Shown here piece by piece: positions 34,979 to 43,567 of a DNA stretch of 64,000 nt. Below the pieces are notes generated by a model that saw only the letters and a list, made by a program, of their open reading frames with translations, searched no databases and was not told the origin of the DNA. Location of the stretch: positions 1 to 64,000 of the forward strand of contig SVBE01000002.1 of assembly GCA_015059065.1 (NCBI GenBank), given 5' to 3'. Position numbers and translations under genes: made by a program. This stretch comes from Erysipelotrichaceae bacterium (GTDB taxonomy: Bacteria > Bacillota_I > Bacilli_A > RFN20 > CAG-826). The number at the start of each line of letters is the position of its first letter. The first letter of the stretch is position 1.

Positions 34979-37588
34979 TTATTTTTTCAATAAGACGGCA
35001 CTCATTCCACCGACGCTGCTTGTTGAAGCAGTGCCGAATTTCGCAACGACATTTCCGTATCCTGAAACATTAACAGGATCATTGCTCATGTTAACAACGA
35101 CCATGTAGTTATTGCCTCTAGTGAATTTGAAAACGTATCTATTGCTTGGATCTTGCGCGCCAATAGAACCTGTAATTAATTCGTTGATAGTACCTTTAGC
35201 AGTCGCAAAGGCTTTAATTGCAGCCTTATGAGCTGAATTTGCTGTTGCGGCAGGAACTTTATTAGAAGAGTTGAGACTATCTAATCCAACTGTCATACCA
35301 CTACCAGTAACAGCGTAACCTGTAGTAAAGCTGCCATCACCAACCTTACCGCCTTGTTTCCACTTCATTGGTTGACGATAGTATAAGTCAGCGTATGCAG
35401 ATTCAGCTGTGAATGGCTTACCGTAAATGTCTTTATCTGGGAAGTTGCCAGCAAGACCGATTTCATCACCATAGTAAATCCAAGTACAGCCTGGAAGCAT
35501 AAGTTCAGTGATTTGTACTAAAGTCGCGTATTTATCATAAGTGTCATAAGTGCTTGATGTGACATTGCCTTGGGCAGTTAAGCCGTTAGAATCGCTCTTT
35601 GTGCCAGCAACACGGTTAATGGTTCTTGCAATATCGTGGTTAGATGTAAATACACCATCCATCGCTTTGCCACCACGACGAGAATTCGCCTTCGCTAGCA
35701 TGCTAGTATAATCCCATTTAACTGAGCCTTCAATTTTATGGTTATCAGAGGATCCATTTCCAAGCCATGCATAAGCAGAGGTTGGACCAGTGCTGATATT
35801 GCCCTTAGCTTGAGCCGCGATTGTGGTGATATTGAAGTATGCATAGAAATCGAATAATGAATCAAAACCTTCATAATAAGGTGTGACGTTATATGCATTA
35901 CCATCGAAGTTTTCACCAACAAAGAAACAGTTTGGATATCTTGATTTGACATCGGAGTTAAGTTGTCTCCAGAAGTGCAAATTCTTCGTTAAGTTAGAAG
36001 AATAATCTGCTTTAACATCGCCTTTTTTATGAATAACTTTTCCAGATGCATCTTTAACATCAGCTTCATATTTGACGACATCATCAACAACAACGTCACC
36101 TTTAGACACTGCTGCTTCATCTTTCATAAAGATATGTTTAACAGCGTCCATACGGAATCCATCAACACCAATTTCGCACCAGTTAAGAGCGATAGTTGCT
36201 ACTGCTGCTCTAGTAGAAACGTAGTTAAAGTTGAGTTCTGGCATTGAGCTACCAAACTTAGCGTAGTAACTATAGACGTGATCGCCGTAAGGATACCAAC
36301 ACTTATCTTCATTGATATTTTTGGAATCTGTTTCATGATTACCCCATTGATAATAACCACGGTAATCTTTGTCTAATTGAGCAGATTTAATAAACCAGTT
36401 ATTTGTTGGAGCAGTGTGGTTGAGAACTAAGTCCATGACAACCGCCATACCTTTTTTATGAGCTTCAGCTATTAAATCTTTATAATCTTCCATAGCTGTT
36501 GCAGAAGTTGGTTTACTACCATTAGAGTGTGGGGAAGCAGTTGAACCGAATTTTGGATCAACTTGATTGTAATCAGAAATGTCGTATCCGTGATAAGAAT
36601 CAGATAATTGAATTGGAGTTAACCAAATAGCATTGACACCTAAATCTTTAATGTAGTCAAGTTTTTGGGTAATACCATAAATATCACCAAATCCATCACC
36701 ATCGGAGTCCGCAAAGGAACTGACCATAATTTGATAGCCGACACCAGCGCCATATTGTAAAATATCGCCTTTTCCTGGAGCCTTATTACTACCACTATAG
36801 AATAATGGAGAAGTAGCTTTCTTACCCGCAGTCTTTGTGAAGTCAACGTTGCTATATTCCGCTTTACCATATGTCACATTAGTGCCATCATCACCATCAA
36901 ATGGGTCGACATGTTCAGTTGGTGGAGTAGCTGTTGGTTCTTTGACTTTATCTTGAGAAACGAACACGTGATAAGAAGTTCCACCATTTTTATTATCAAG
37001 AGCATAACTATTTAAATTGATATAGACGTTACCACTATCGTTGGCCCAGAAACTTGAACCGGTTGTTCTTGTCGCGGATTCAACGATTTGAATGCCGATC
37101 TCTTCATCAAGCTTTGTCTTAGAACTGTCTTGGTAATAATTGGTAGTCTTGCCACCAATGGTCTTTTTATCGTTATTCCAACCACCGTTATACTCTTTAG
37201 TTAAATCAATGTCACAAACGACATAGCCAAAACTATCGATCTCAGCATTTCCTGAAGCATCTTTTTCTGGATTTGTAGCATTGGTTGTTCTACCTTTCCA
37301 GTCAAAACGATATCCTTCGCCTGCTTTTGGTAAATATGGCCAACTCCAGACATCCCATTTGTTGTAGTCAGCAACATTTTGAGCATATCTGTAATAGTGA
37401 AGATAGAAGTGCTTATCCTCGGAGTTTGCTTTAAGATCGTCCATATACTTTTCCACTTCATCTTTTGTGTGTTGCTCCTGACTGCCGCTTGTGCCGGAGC
37501 CCCCACCAGAGGATGAGCCACCGTTGTTACAGCCTGTTAGAGCAAGTGAAAAAGTGAAAAGAGTAACAAAAAGTTTCTTAGTTTTCAT
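34979..37588 (-). CDS. Cell-surface alpha-amylase family lipoprotein (GH13)
   Basis: An 869-residue alpha-glucan hydrolase anchored as a lipoprotein: signal MKTKKLFVTLFTF with lipobox LTGC (Cys20), then a Gly/Ser linker. A starch-binding-like domain (LHYYRYAQN...WDVWSWPY) precedes the GH13 barrel. Motifs are DLVLNH (region I), GFRMDAVKH (region II, nucleophile Asp), GENFDG (region III, acid/base Glu) and SNHD (region IV). It would cut alpha-1,4 bonds of starch outside the cell. The frame can start at a GTG (37594); I use the ATG at 37588. First gene of the amylase-pullulanase-lipoprotein operon. Confidence 0.93.
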   Translation of the reverse strand: MKTKKLFVTLFTFSLALTGCNNGGSSSGGGSGTSGSQEQHTKDEVEKYMDDLKANSEDKHFYLHYYRYAQNVADYNKWDVWSWPYLPKAGEGYRFDWKGRTTNATNPEKDASGNAEIDSFGYVVCDIDLTKEYNGGWNNDKKTIGGKTTNYYQDSSKTKLDEEIGIQIVESATRTTGSSFWANDSGNVYINLNSYALDNKNGGTSYHVFVSQDKVKEPTATPPTEHVDPFDGDDGTNVTYGKAEYSNVDFTKTAGKKATSPLFYSGSNKAPGKGDILQYGAGVGYQIMVSSFADSDGDGFGDIYGITQKLDYIKDLGVNAIWLTPIQLSDSYHGYDISDYNQVDPKFGSTASPHSNGSKPTSATAMEDYKDLIAEAHKKGMAVVMDLVLNHTAPTNNWFIKSAQLDKDYRGYYQWGNHETDSKNINEDKCWYPYGDHVYSYYAKFGSSMPELNFNYVSTRAAVATIALNWCEIGVDGFRMDAVKHIFMKDEAAVSKGDVVVDDVVKYEADVKDASGKVIHKKGDVKADYSSNLTKNLHFWRQLNSDVKSRYPNCFFVGENFDGNAYNVTPYYEGFDSLFDFYAYFNITTIAAQAKGNISTGPTSAYAWLGNGSSDNHKIEGSVKWDYTSMLAKANSRRGGKAMDGVFTSNHDIARTINRVAGTKSDSNGLTAQGNVTSSTYDTYDKYATLVQITELMLPGCTWIYYGDEIGLAGNFPDKDIYGKPFTAESAYADLYYRQPMKWKQGGKVGDGSFTTGYAVTGSGMTVGLDSLNSSNKVPAATANSAHKAAIKAFATAKGTINELITGSIGAQDPSNRYVFKFTRGNNYMVVVNMSNDPVNVSGYGNVVAKFGTASTSSVGGMSAVLLKK

Positions 37589-37631
37589 ACTCACAATTTC
37601 CTTTCGTACAAACGTACATAACTATACATAT

Positions 37632-37661
37632 ATTATATATACGCATAACTAAAAATGCGTA
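37632..37661 (-). promoter_or_regulatory. Promoter and operator-like dyad of the amylase operon
   Basis: On the minus strand TATAAT (37632-37637) lies 44 bases before the amylase ATG. A perfect dyad TACGCAT-N8-ATGCGTA (37640-37661) covers the region just upstream and replaces a recognisable -35, suggesting activator or repressor control, perhaps by a LacI-type sugar regulator (inference). Confidence 0.55.
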
Positions 37662-37699
37662 CACTAATTTTCTTACTATAAAGTAAAAAATATCGTAGG

Positions 37700-38488
37700 T
37701 TAGAGGCCTATGACATTGAGTTTAAAAGTCTCGATCATATAGCGAATCTCATCGGAATAATCGAGTAAAAAGTTGACAGGTTCATGAGCATCAATTCCGA
37801 AGACAACAGGGCAACCGTATTCTCCAACAATCTTCCAGAATTTATCAAAAGGATAGGAGTCTAATCCGTTATGAATTCCACCTTTGAGAATGGCGAATCG
37901 TGGATAGGTCAAATTCACTTCAAGAGGAATATTTAGTTCAAGAGATTTTTGACATATTTGTCTCATTTGACTTTCGATGAAATAATCGTTAATTCGATAG
38001 CCATTAAGGAAGTGATCTGGATGAGCGACATATTTGAATAATCCGCTCTCCATTCCCTTGATAACTTGTTCGACATAACGAGAGGCCATTTCTTTACTAT
38101 TTGGGAATTGGTTATAAAAATACGGTTCACCGTTATCGTCAATTTCTCCATGTTGGCCAAGGATAAAATATTCGATTCCATATTCTTTTTTAATTCTTTG
38201 ATAAAAGGGAACAAATTCATCGATATATTCCACTTCTAATCCGAGATGAATATCGATAATATCTTTATATTTTTCTTTCAAAAAATTGATGCTATTTACG
38301 TAATTTTCCAGCAAATCCTCGTTCATTCTGATTCTTGGTTGAGAAATATTTGGCCATGGAGTGTGGTCAGAAAAACCAAGAACTTTGATTCCCGCTTGTA
38401 TCGCTGCTAAAACATATTCTTCATCCTCGCCAAGAGCGTGTCCGCATCTCGCAGTGTGAGTGTGATAATTACTCGTAATCTGATACAT
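37700..38488 (-). CDS. PHP-domain phosphatase (histidinol-phosphatase-like)
   Basis: A 262-residue PHP metallohydrolase of the HisK/histidinol-phosphatase type. Metal ligands appear in order: His9 and His11 (YHTHT), His16 in RCGH, SDHTPW, Glu in GLEVEY, LGQHG, AHPDHF, and GIDAHEP at the end. With no other histidine gene in the window it may act on another phosphate monoester. The frame opens at 38500; the ATG at 38488 starts the conserved domain. Either start overlaps the upstream membrane-protein gene by 20 or more bases, so translation is coupled; no ribosome site is visible. Confidence 0.88.
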   Translation of the reverse strand: MYQITSNYHTHTARCGHALGEDEEYVLAAIQAGIKVLGFSDHTPWPNISQPRIRMNEDLLENYVNSINFLKEKYKDIIDIHLGLEVEYIDEFVPFYQRIKKEYGIEYFILGQHGEIDDNGEPYFYNQFPNSKEMASRYVEQVIKGMESGLFKYVAHPDHFLNGYRINDYFIESQMRQICQKSLELNIPLEVNLTYPRFAILKGGIHNGLDSYPFDKFWKIVGEYGCPVVFGIDAHEPVNFLLDYSDEIRYMIETFKLNVIGL

Positions 38489-39062
38489 ATAAACAAACAA
38501 AGAATATCGCTAGTGTTTGGAAACACATTGCTACAATCTCAAAAACGTTGAACCATTGAATGCCGCCCTGCGCGCAGTTGATAATCGCTACAACCGTCGC
38601 TCCAAGAAGCGCAATTCCTGTTAAAAGAACCGTGAATTCAATCCATTTCCAATACTTATTTTCTTCAAAATAATAATGGAGACAAAAGAAGAAAAATGTC
38701 GTAAGCGAAAGGACCCCTGCAGCAAGCAAGAAATCGTTCGTCACACGTTCTAAGTTATTGATATGTCCATCATCAATTTTATTTAAGCTGTTCAAGATGA
38801 AAAATGTGCCATCCCACACTTTTAAAATGACGAGCATTAAATCGATAAGACCATAGTTTCTTTTAAATAAACCAAAGACAAGAGCAAAGCCAAATACAGT
38901 GTCGAAAATGATGACCGCTAATTCATAATATAGAAAAGTTCCACTAGCGACTTCAAAAGAGAAGCGGAAGATGTCGATTGCTACTGCAAAGATATACAAA
39001 ATAAGAGCGAGCAAACGCATCAATGAAAATTCTTTTGGTAACGCTTTAGGGGTCTGACTCAT
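38469..39062 (-). CDS. Membrane protein of unknown function
   Basis: A 197-residue membrane protein without a recognised family. About five helices are visible (near 16-34, 40-65, 71-92, 113-133 and 141-163, with a last one at 170-193). Several Phe, Trp and Tyr residues lie at helix ends. The start codon shares a base with the stop of the small upstream gene (TAATG) and the end overlaps the PHP phosphatase gene, giving a tight three-gene unit: small protein, membrane protein, PHP phosphatase. Confidence 0.8.
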   Translation of the reverse strand: MSQTPKALPKEFSLMRLLALILYIFAVAIDIFRFSFEVASGTFLYYELAVIIFDTVFGFALVFGLFKRNYGLIDLMLVILKVWDGTFFILNSLNKIDDGHINNLERVTNDFLLAAGVLSLTTFFFFCLHYYFEENKYWKWIEFTVLLTGIALLGATVVAIINCAQGGIQWFNVFEIVAMCFQTLAIFFVCLYVSDYE

Positions 39063-39253
39063 TATTCTACCTGCTTAAAGACATAAAAGAATCCACAACA
39101 TCGACCATCCTTGGTGATTTCTGACATATTATCGAGATAATAACCCGCGTTTAACCATGAATTAAGCCATTCATCAATCGCGGTCACTACCTCGTTTGTT
39201 AATCCTTTTTCGCTGTCGAAGTGATATGCTGCTGTCTTGTACTTTTTTATCAT
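39062..39253 (-). CDS. Small protein of unknown function, probable leaderless start
   Basis: A 63-residue soluble protein with no family I recognise. It has an amphipathic helical middle (TNEVVTAIDEWLNSWL) and two adjacent Cys near the end (GRCCGFFYVF). The frame opens at 39274, but the ATG at 39253 lies 6 bases after the -10 TATCAT of a promoter with TTGACT at 17-base spacing, so the mRNA would be leaderless. It is coupled to the membrane-protein gene by TAATG, which supports it as a real gene. Confidence 0.65.
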   Translation of the reverse strand: MIKKYKTAAYHFDSEKGLTNEVVTAIDEWLNSWLNAGYYLDNMSEITKDGRCCGFFYVFKQVE

Positions 39254-39259
39254 AAAAAT

Positions 39260-39288
39260 ATGATAATCATTCACACTTAACTAGTCAA
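39260..39288 (-). promoter_or_regulatory. Promoter of the small protein-membrane protein-PHP operon
   Basis: On the minus strand TTGACT (39283-39288), a 17-base spacer and TATCAT (39260-39265). It stands back to back with the mntP promoter. Confidence 0.65.
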
Positions 39289-39294
39289 TAAAAG

Positions 39295-39322
39295 TTGAAT
39301 ATATATTCAAAAGGGGTAATAT
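39295..39322 (+). promoter_or_regulatory. Promoter of mntP, near leaderless
   Basis: TTGAAT (39295-39300), a 16-base spacer and TAATAT (39317-39322), 9 bases before the ATG. AAGGGG is in the spacer, too far to act as a ribosome site. No yybP-type Mn riboswitch fits in this short space. Confidence 0.6.
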
Positions 39323-39331
39323 ACTTAATAT

Positions 39332-39970
39332 ATGACTGCACAGATTATCATTCAAATCATCTTATACGGGATATCTTTATCCATGGATGCTTTTGCAGTG
39401 TCAGTCTCATACGCACTCACATACACAGGTATTAATAAGAAAAGAATATTTCTAATCGCTTTAACATTTGGTGTGTTCCAAGCCGCGATGCCTTTAATCA
39501 GCTATTGGCTAATCGAAAGAATTGGGCAAGCTGTCGGAGCCGAAAAAAGCGCGGATGTCGGTCACATATTATCTCTTGTTGTGACCTGGGTTGCATTTGC
39601 CTTATTAGTCTTCATCGGTAGCAAGATGATCTTAGAAGGTAGCAAAAGATTAAAACAACCTGACGAAGAAAGAGTTGAAAAAGTATTTTCATATAAAGAA
39701 TTATTAGTGTTCGGCATCGCCACTGCTATCGATGCACTAGCCGTTGGGGTATCACTACACTCTGGAACCCTTTCTGACAATACGACCATTTGGTTACATG
39801 TCAGCATTATTATGATCATCACATTTATGCTCTCATTAATCGGAGTATTGCTCGGTTCATCGATCATCAAATTATTCAAGGGAAAGCAAGATATCACATC
39901 AATTATTGGAGGAACAATCCTTCTCTTTCTCGCCATTTGGGTAATTGTGAGTCACTATACAGGCATATAA
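39332..39970 (+). CDS. mntP: Manganese efflux pump MntP
   Basis: A 212-residue membrane protein of the MntP (DUF204) family that exports Mn2+. Six helices are arranged as two repeats of three, each with the conserved acidic D-A-x-A-V motif: SMDAFAVSVSYAL near 17-29 and AIDALAVGVSLHS near 131-143. Length is close to E. coli MntP (188). No ribosome site precedes the ATG; a promoter -10 ends 9 bases before it. A possible hairpin with a T-rich tail (about 40011-40045) follows. Confidence 0.92.
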   Translation: MTAQIIIQIILYGISLSMDAFAVSVSYALTYTGINKKRIFLIALTFGVFQAAMPLISYWLIERIGQAVGAEKSADVGHILSLVVTWVAFALLVFIGSKMILEGSKRLKQPDEERVEKVFSYKELLVFGIATAIDALAVGVSLHSGTLSDNTTIWLHVSIIMIITFMLSLIGVLLGSSIIKLFKGKQDITSIIGGTILLFLAIWVIVSHYTGI

Positions 39971-40085
39971 TTATAGAAATTCGCTACTAGCGAAGATTAG
40001 ATAATGCGTCTGAGGAAAGTTTTTTGTACATTTCCCTTTTATTTATAGAATAAAAATAGTATCATTCTTCCGTCAGGTGATAATT

Positions 40086-41504
40086 ATGAAATACGATGTA
40101 ATTTTAGTTGGTGCAGGACCAGCGGGTTACTTTGCTGCTTATGAGCTCAGCAAGAAGGACCCAAATCTCAAAGTAGCTCTTATCGATAGAGGCGCGGATA
40201 TCCGTAAACGTAGATGTCCACTTGTCGAACATAAAATTAAACAATGCCCACTCAATGTCAAAGGCAAAAGAGAATGCTATCCAGCATGTTCTATCACTAA
40301 CGGCTTTGGTGGAGCGGGTGCATACTCAGATGGTAAATTCAACATCACTACTGAATTCGGTGGTTGGTTAACCGACTACATGGATGATGATGAACTTTTA
40401 GATTTGATCAACTACATCGACCAAGTCAACCTTGATTTTGGTGCGACTGAAGAAATCACTAATCCATTAACTCCTGCAGTTAAAGATATCGAAAGACGTG
40501 CGATGTCTGTCGGTCTTAAATTATTAAGAAGCAAAGTCAGACACTTAGGCACAGAAGAAAATATTAAAATCTTAACAAGAATCTCTGATTATCTCGCTGA
40601 TAAAGTCGATATGATCTTTGAAAAGAGAGTCACCGACTTAGTCCTCGATGACAACAAAGTTAAAGGTGTTGTCTTACAAGATGGCACGACATATGAAGCT
40701 GATTATGTCGTTCTTTCCGTTGGTAGAGAAGGCAGCAAATGGTTATCCGAATTATTCAATAAATACCATGTCGAAATGAACCAAACTCAAGTCGATATCG
40801 GTGTTCGTGTTGAATGTCCTAACCTCATCATGGAAGAGATCAACACTAACTTATATGAAGGTAAATTCCTCTTCAAGACATCCACTGGTAATACTGTGAG
40901 AACTTTCTGTTCCAACCCAGGTGGACACGTCGTTATGGAAAACTATGAAGGCGTCGTCAATGTTAACGGCCATTCTTATAGAGATAGCAAATTACAATCC
41001 GATAACACAAACTTTGCCTTATTAGTCTCTCACCACTTCTCTGAACCATTCAAAGAACCAAATGAATATGCGAAGAAAGTTTCTTCTTTAGCTAACCAAC
41101 TCGCTTGTGGTTCTGTCATCGTTCAAAAATATGGCGATTTAAAAGAAGGTAGACGTTCCACTGAGAAACGCATTCGTGAAGGTTTCGTGAGACCAACTTT
41201 AAAAGAAGCGGTTCCAGGTGACCTCGCCTTATGTATGCCACAAAAAACATTAGAATCAATTATTGAAATGATTGAAGTCTTAGATAAAATCACTCCAGGT
41301 ATCGCTACTGAACACACATTACTTTATGGTGTAGAAGCGAAATATTATTCATCCCATCCAAAGATTAATAAGAACTTGGAGGTCACCAATATTAAAAACC
41401 TCTACGTTGGTGGTGATGGAGCCGGATTAACTAGAGGTCTTGCCCAAGCTGGTGCTTCTGGTGTTTATATCGCTAGGGACATTATCCAAAAAAGGAGGAA
41501 ATAG
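40086..41504 (+). CDS. FAD-dependent dehydrogenase (COG2509-like)
   Basis: A 472-residue cytoplasmic flavoprotein. The Rossmann motif VGAGPAGYFAAYELS (9-23) binds the ADP part of FAD, CSITNGFGGAGAYSDGKF (about 70-87) is family-typical, and the C-terminal VGGDGAGLTRGLAQAGASG closes the FAD site. It belongs to uncharacterised FAD-dependent dehydrogenases related to the GidA/HI0933 fold. A short Cys-rich segment (CPLVEHKIKQCPLN...CYPAC) could bind a metal or disulfide. Start taken at the ATG 40086 with AGGTGA upstream. Two bases separate it from the CofE-like gene, so the pair is probably functionally linked. Confidence 0.85.
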   Translation: MKYDVILVGAGPAGYFAAYELSKKDPNLKVALIDRGADIRKRRCPLVEHKIKQCPLNVKGKRECYPACSITNGFGGAGAYSDGKFNITTEFGGWLTDYMDDDELLDLINYIDQVNLDFGATEEITNPLTPAVKDIERRAMSVGLKLLRSKVRHLGTEENIKILTRISDYLADKVDMIFEKRVTDLVLDDNKVKGVVLQDGTTYEADYVVLSVGREGSKWLSELFNKYHVEMNQTQVDIGVRVECPNLIMEEINTNLYEGKFLFKTSTGNTVRTFCSNPGGHVVMENYEGVVNVNGHSYRDSKLQSDNTNFALLVSHHFSEPFKEPNEYAKKVSSLANQLACGSVIVQKYGDLKEGRRSTEKRIREGFVRPTLKEAVPGDLALCMPQKTLESIIEMIEVLDKITPGIATEHTLLYGVEAKYYSSHPKINKNLEVTNIKNLYVGGDGAGLTRGLAQAGASGVYIARDIIQKRRK

Positions 41505-41506
41505 AT

Positions 41507-42703
41507 ATGTCAAGATACGTTGGCACGACATCTAGAGGTATTAGATGTCCAATCTTCAAAGAAGGCGATGATCTTGCAAAGATCGTTACCGAAAGCGTTC
41601 TCACAGCTTCTAAGGGTGAGAACTTCCCTATCAAAGATAGAGATGTTATTTGTATCACAGAAAGCGTCGTCGCGAGAACTCAAGGCAATTACTGCACTAT
41701 TGACGATATCGCTACAGACGTTAAAAACAAATTTGGTGAAGGATCCACTATCGGCGTTATCTTCCCAATCTTAAGTAGAAATAGATTTTCTATTCTTCTT
41801 AAAGGTATTGCTAGAGGCGCAAAGAAAGTCGTCATCATGCTCTCCTATCCATCTGATGAAGTCGGTAATGCTTTATTAACTTATGACCAATTAGATGAAA
41901 AAGGCATTAACCCATATACCGATGTCTTAAGCCTTGCTAAATACCGTGAATTATTCGGTAGAAACGAACACGAATTCACTGGTGTTGACTACGTTCAATT
42001 CTATGAAGACTTAGTCACTGAACAAGGCGCGGAAGTCGAAGTCATCTTCGCTAACCAAGCAAAAGCTATCTTACCTTACACTAAGAAGGTCTTAACTGCT
42101 GATATTCACACTCGTGCAAGAAGCAAACGTTTACTTAAAGAAAATGGTGCGGAAGTCGTCCTTGGCTTAGATGACATTATGACTGATTCAATTAATGGAT
42201 CTGGCTACAATAAGAAATACGGCTTACTCGGTTCTAACAAAGCCACTGAAGATAAAGTCAAACTCTTCCCAAGAGATGCTCAACCATTAGTAGAAACAAT
42301 CCAAGCTAACATCTTAAAAGAAACTGGTAAACACGTCGAAGTTATGGTGTACGGCGACGGTGCCTTCAAAGACCCACAAGGAAAGATTTGGGAACTCGCT
42401 GATCCAGTGGTCTCCCCATTCTTCACCAAAGGTTTAGTCGGCACACCAAACGAATTAAAACTAAAATATCTCGCCGATAACCAATTCGCTGATTTAAAGG
42501 GTGATGAACTCAAAAAAGCGATTGAAAAATCCATCAAAACTAAAGACGCTAACTTAAAAGGAAAGATGGCAACAGAAGGAACTACTCCAAGACAATTAAC
42601 TGACTTAATCGGTTCCTTATGCGACCTCACTTCTGGAAGTGGCGACAAAGGTACTCCAGTCGTTTATATCCAAGGTTATTTCGATAACTACACTAACGAT
42701 TAA
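41507..42703 (+). CDS. CofE-like gamma-glutamyl ligase family protein
   Basis: A 398-residue protein related to coenzyme F420-0:L-glutamate ligase (CofE, F420_ligase domain). The start RGIRCPIFKEGDDLA, VICITESVVARTQGNY (about 45-60) and the C-terminal GTTPRQLTDLIGSLCDL fit the family; it is longer than archaeal CofE (about 250). This lineage is not expected to make F420, so another gamma-glutamylated cofactor is likely. CofE relatives have been linked to folate polyglutamylation in bacteria lacking FolC. AGGAGG precedes the start, 2 bases after the FAD dehydrogenase gene. A terminator follows. Confidence 0.8.
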   Translation: MSRYVGTTSRGIRCPIFKEGDDLAKIVTESVLTASKGENFPIKDRDVICITESVVARTQGNYCTIDDIATDVKNKFGEGSTIGVIFPILSRNRFSILLKGIARGAKKVVIMLSYPSDEVGNALLTYDQLDEKGINPYTDVLSLAKYRELFGRNEHEFTGVDYVQFYEDLVTEQGAEVEVIFANQAKAILPYTKKVLTADIHTRARSKRLLKENGAEVVLGLDDIMTDSINGSGYNKKYGLLGSNKATEDKVKLFPRDAQPLVETIQANILKETGKHVEVMVYGDGAFKDPQGKIWELADPVVSPFFTKGLVGTPNELKLKYLADNQFADLKGDELKKAIEKSIKTKDANLKGKMATEGTTPRQLTDLIGSLCDLTSGSGDKGTPVVYIQGYFDNYTND

Positions 42704-42718
42704 TCGATTAGAAAAATC

Positions 42719-42748
42719 AAAAAGACAGCGAAATTGCTGTCTTTTTTT
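42719..42748. terminator. Bidirectional terminator
   Basis: AAAGACAGC (42721-42729) pairs with GCTGTCTTT (42736-42744); A and T runs flank it on both sides. It serves the CofE-like gene and the convergent ABC operon. Confidence 0.9.
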
Positions 42749-42769
42749 GTGCAAATATCGAATATTTTA

Positions 42770-43567
42770 CTAATTTGATAAAACTACGGAATCAGGCACT
42801 TCACCGATAGAGGAGAATAATTTAACAAGATCTTCAATGGTTAATTTCTGTTTTTCTTCCCCGCTAGCTTCATAGATGATTTTGCCACCATCCATCATGA
42901 TTAAGCGATTGCCATATTTAATCGCATCTTTCATGTTGTGAGTAATCATTAATGTTGGCACTTTAGATTCTTTAACGATCTTATCAGTGAGTTCCATAAT
43001 TCTTTTAGCCGTCTTTGGATCAAGCGCGGCAGTATGTTCATCAAGCAACAAAATCTTTGGATTGCTCATCGAAGCCATCAGTAATGTCACCGCTTGTCTT
43101 TGCCCTCCAGAAAAAGTGCCAACTGGAACATCTAATCTATCTTCTAAACCAAGTCCTAATGGTTTCAATAAATCCTTAAACATCTGTCTTTGATTTGTGG
43201 AAAGTGCCCAACGGAATGGAGACTGTTTTTTTCCTCTTCTAGAAGCGATAGAAAGGTTCTCAAATAAAGACATATCCGCGATTGTACCTTGTAGAGGATC
43301 TTGGAAGACACGACCCACATATTTCGCGCGTTGATAATCCTTCTTTTTATTGATGTCCTGATCATCTAATAGGATTCTGCCATTATCCACAGGATAGATA
43401 CCAGAGATGGAATTTAATAATGTTGTTTTACCAGAACCGTTAGAACCAATGACAGTGATGAAATCGCCTTCGTTAATGGTGAGGGAGACACCTTGTAATG
43501 CGCGTTTATCATTCTCTGGATTGTTATCAAGATGAAATGTTTTATAAATATTGTCCACTACTAGCAT
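42770..43567 (-). CDS. ABC transporter ATPase of a TrpXYZ/TyrXYZ-type importer
   Basis: A 265-residue ATPase. Walker A is GSNGSGKTT (about 36-44), the signature FSGGQRQAV, Walker B ILLLDEHTAALD, and the H-loop LMITHN. It resembles the ATPase encoded with TrpX-type binding proteins. In Walker B the usual Pro is replaced by His (DEH), as in several members of this branch. The ATG at 43567 lies inside the end of the permease gene (GTATGCTAG); the frame also opens at 43588 but that start lacks support. The Tyr-rich leader upstream of the operon suggests an aromatic amino acid as substrate. Confidence 0.92.
   Translation of the reverse strand: MLVVDNIYKTFHLDNNPENDKRALQGVSLTINEGDFITVIGSNGSGKTTLLNSISGIYPVDNGRILLDDQDINKKKDYQRAKYVGRVFQDPLQGTIADMSLFENLSIASRRGKKQSPFRWALSTNQRQMFKDLLKPLGLGLEDRLDVPVGTFSGGQRQAVTLLMASMSNPKILLLDEHTAALDPKTAKRIMELTDKIVKESKVPTLMITHNMKDAIKYGNRLIMMDGGKIIYEASGEEKQKLTIEDLVKLFSSIGEVPDSVVLSN

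Noticed and set aside
37594-37635. A 12-codon upstream ORF (MYSYVRLYERKL) in the amylase leader
   Set aside because: It starts within 2 bases of the -10, has no ribosome site, no codon bias tied to regulation and no terminator hairpin. Probably chance.
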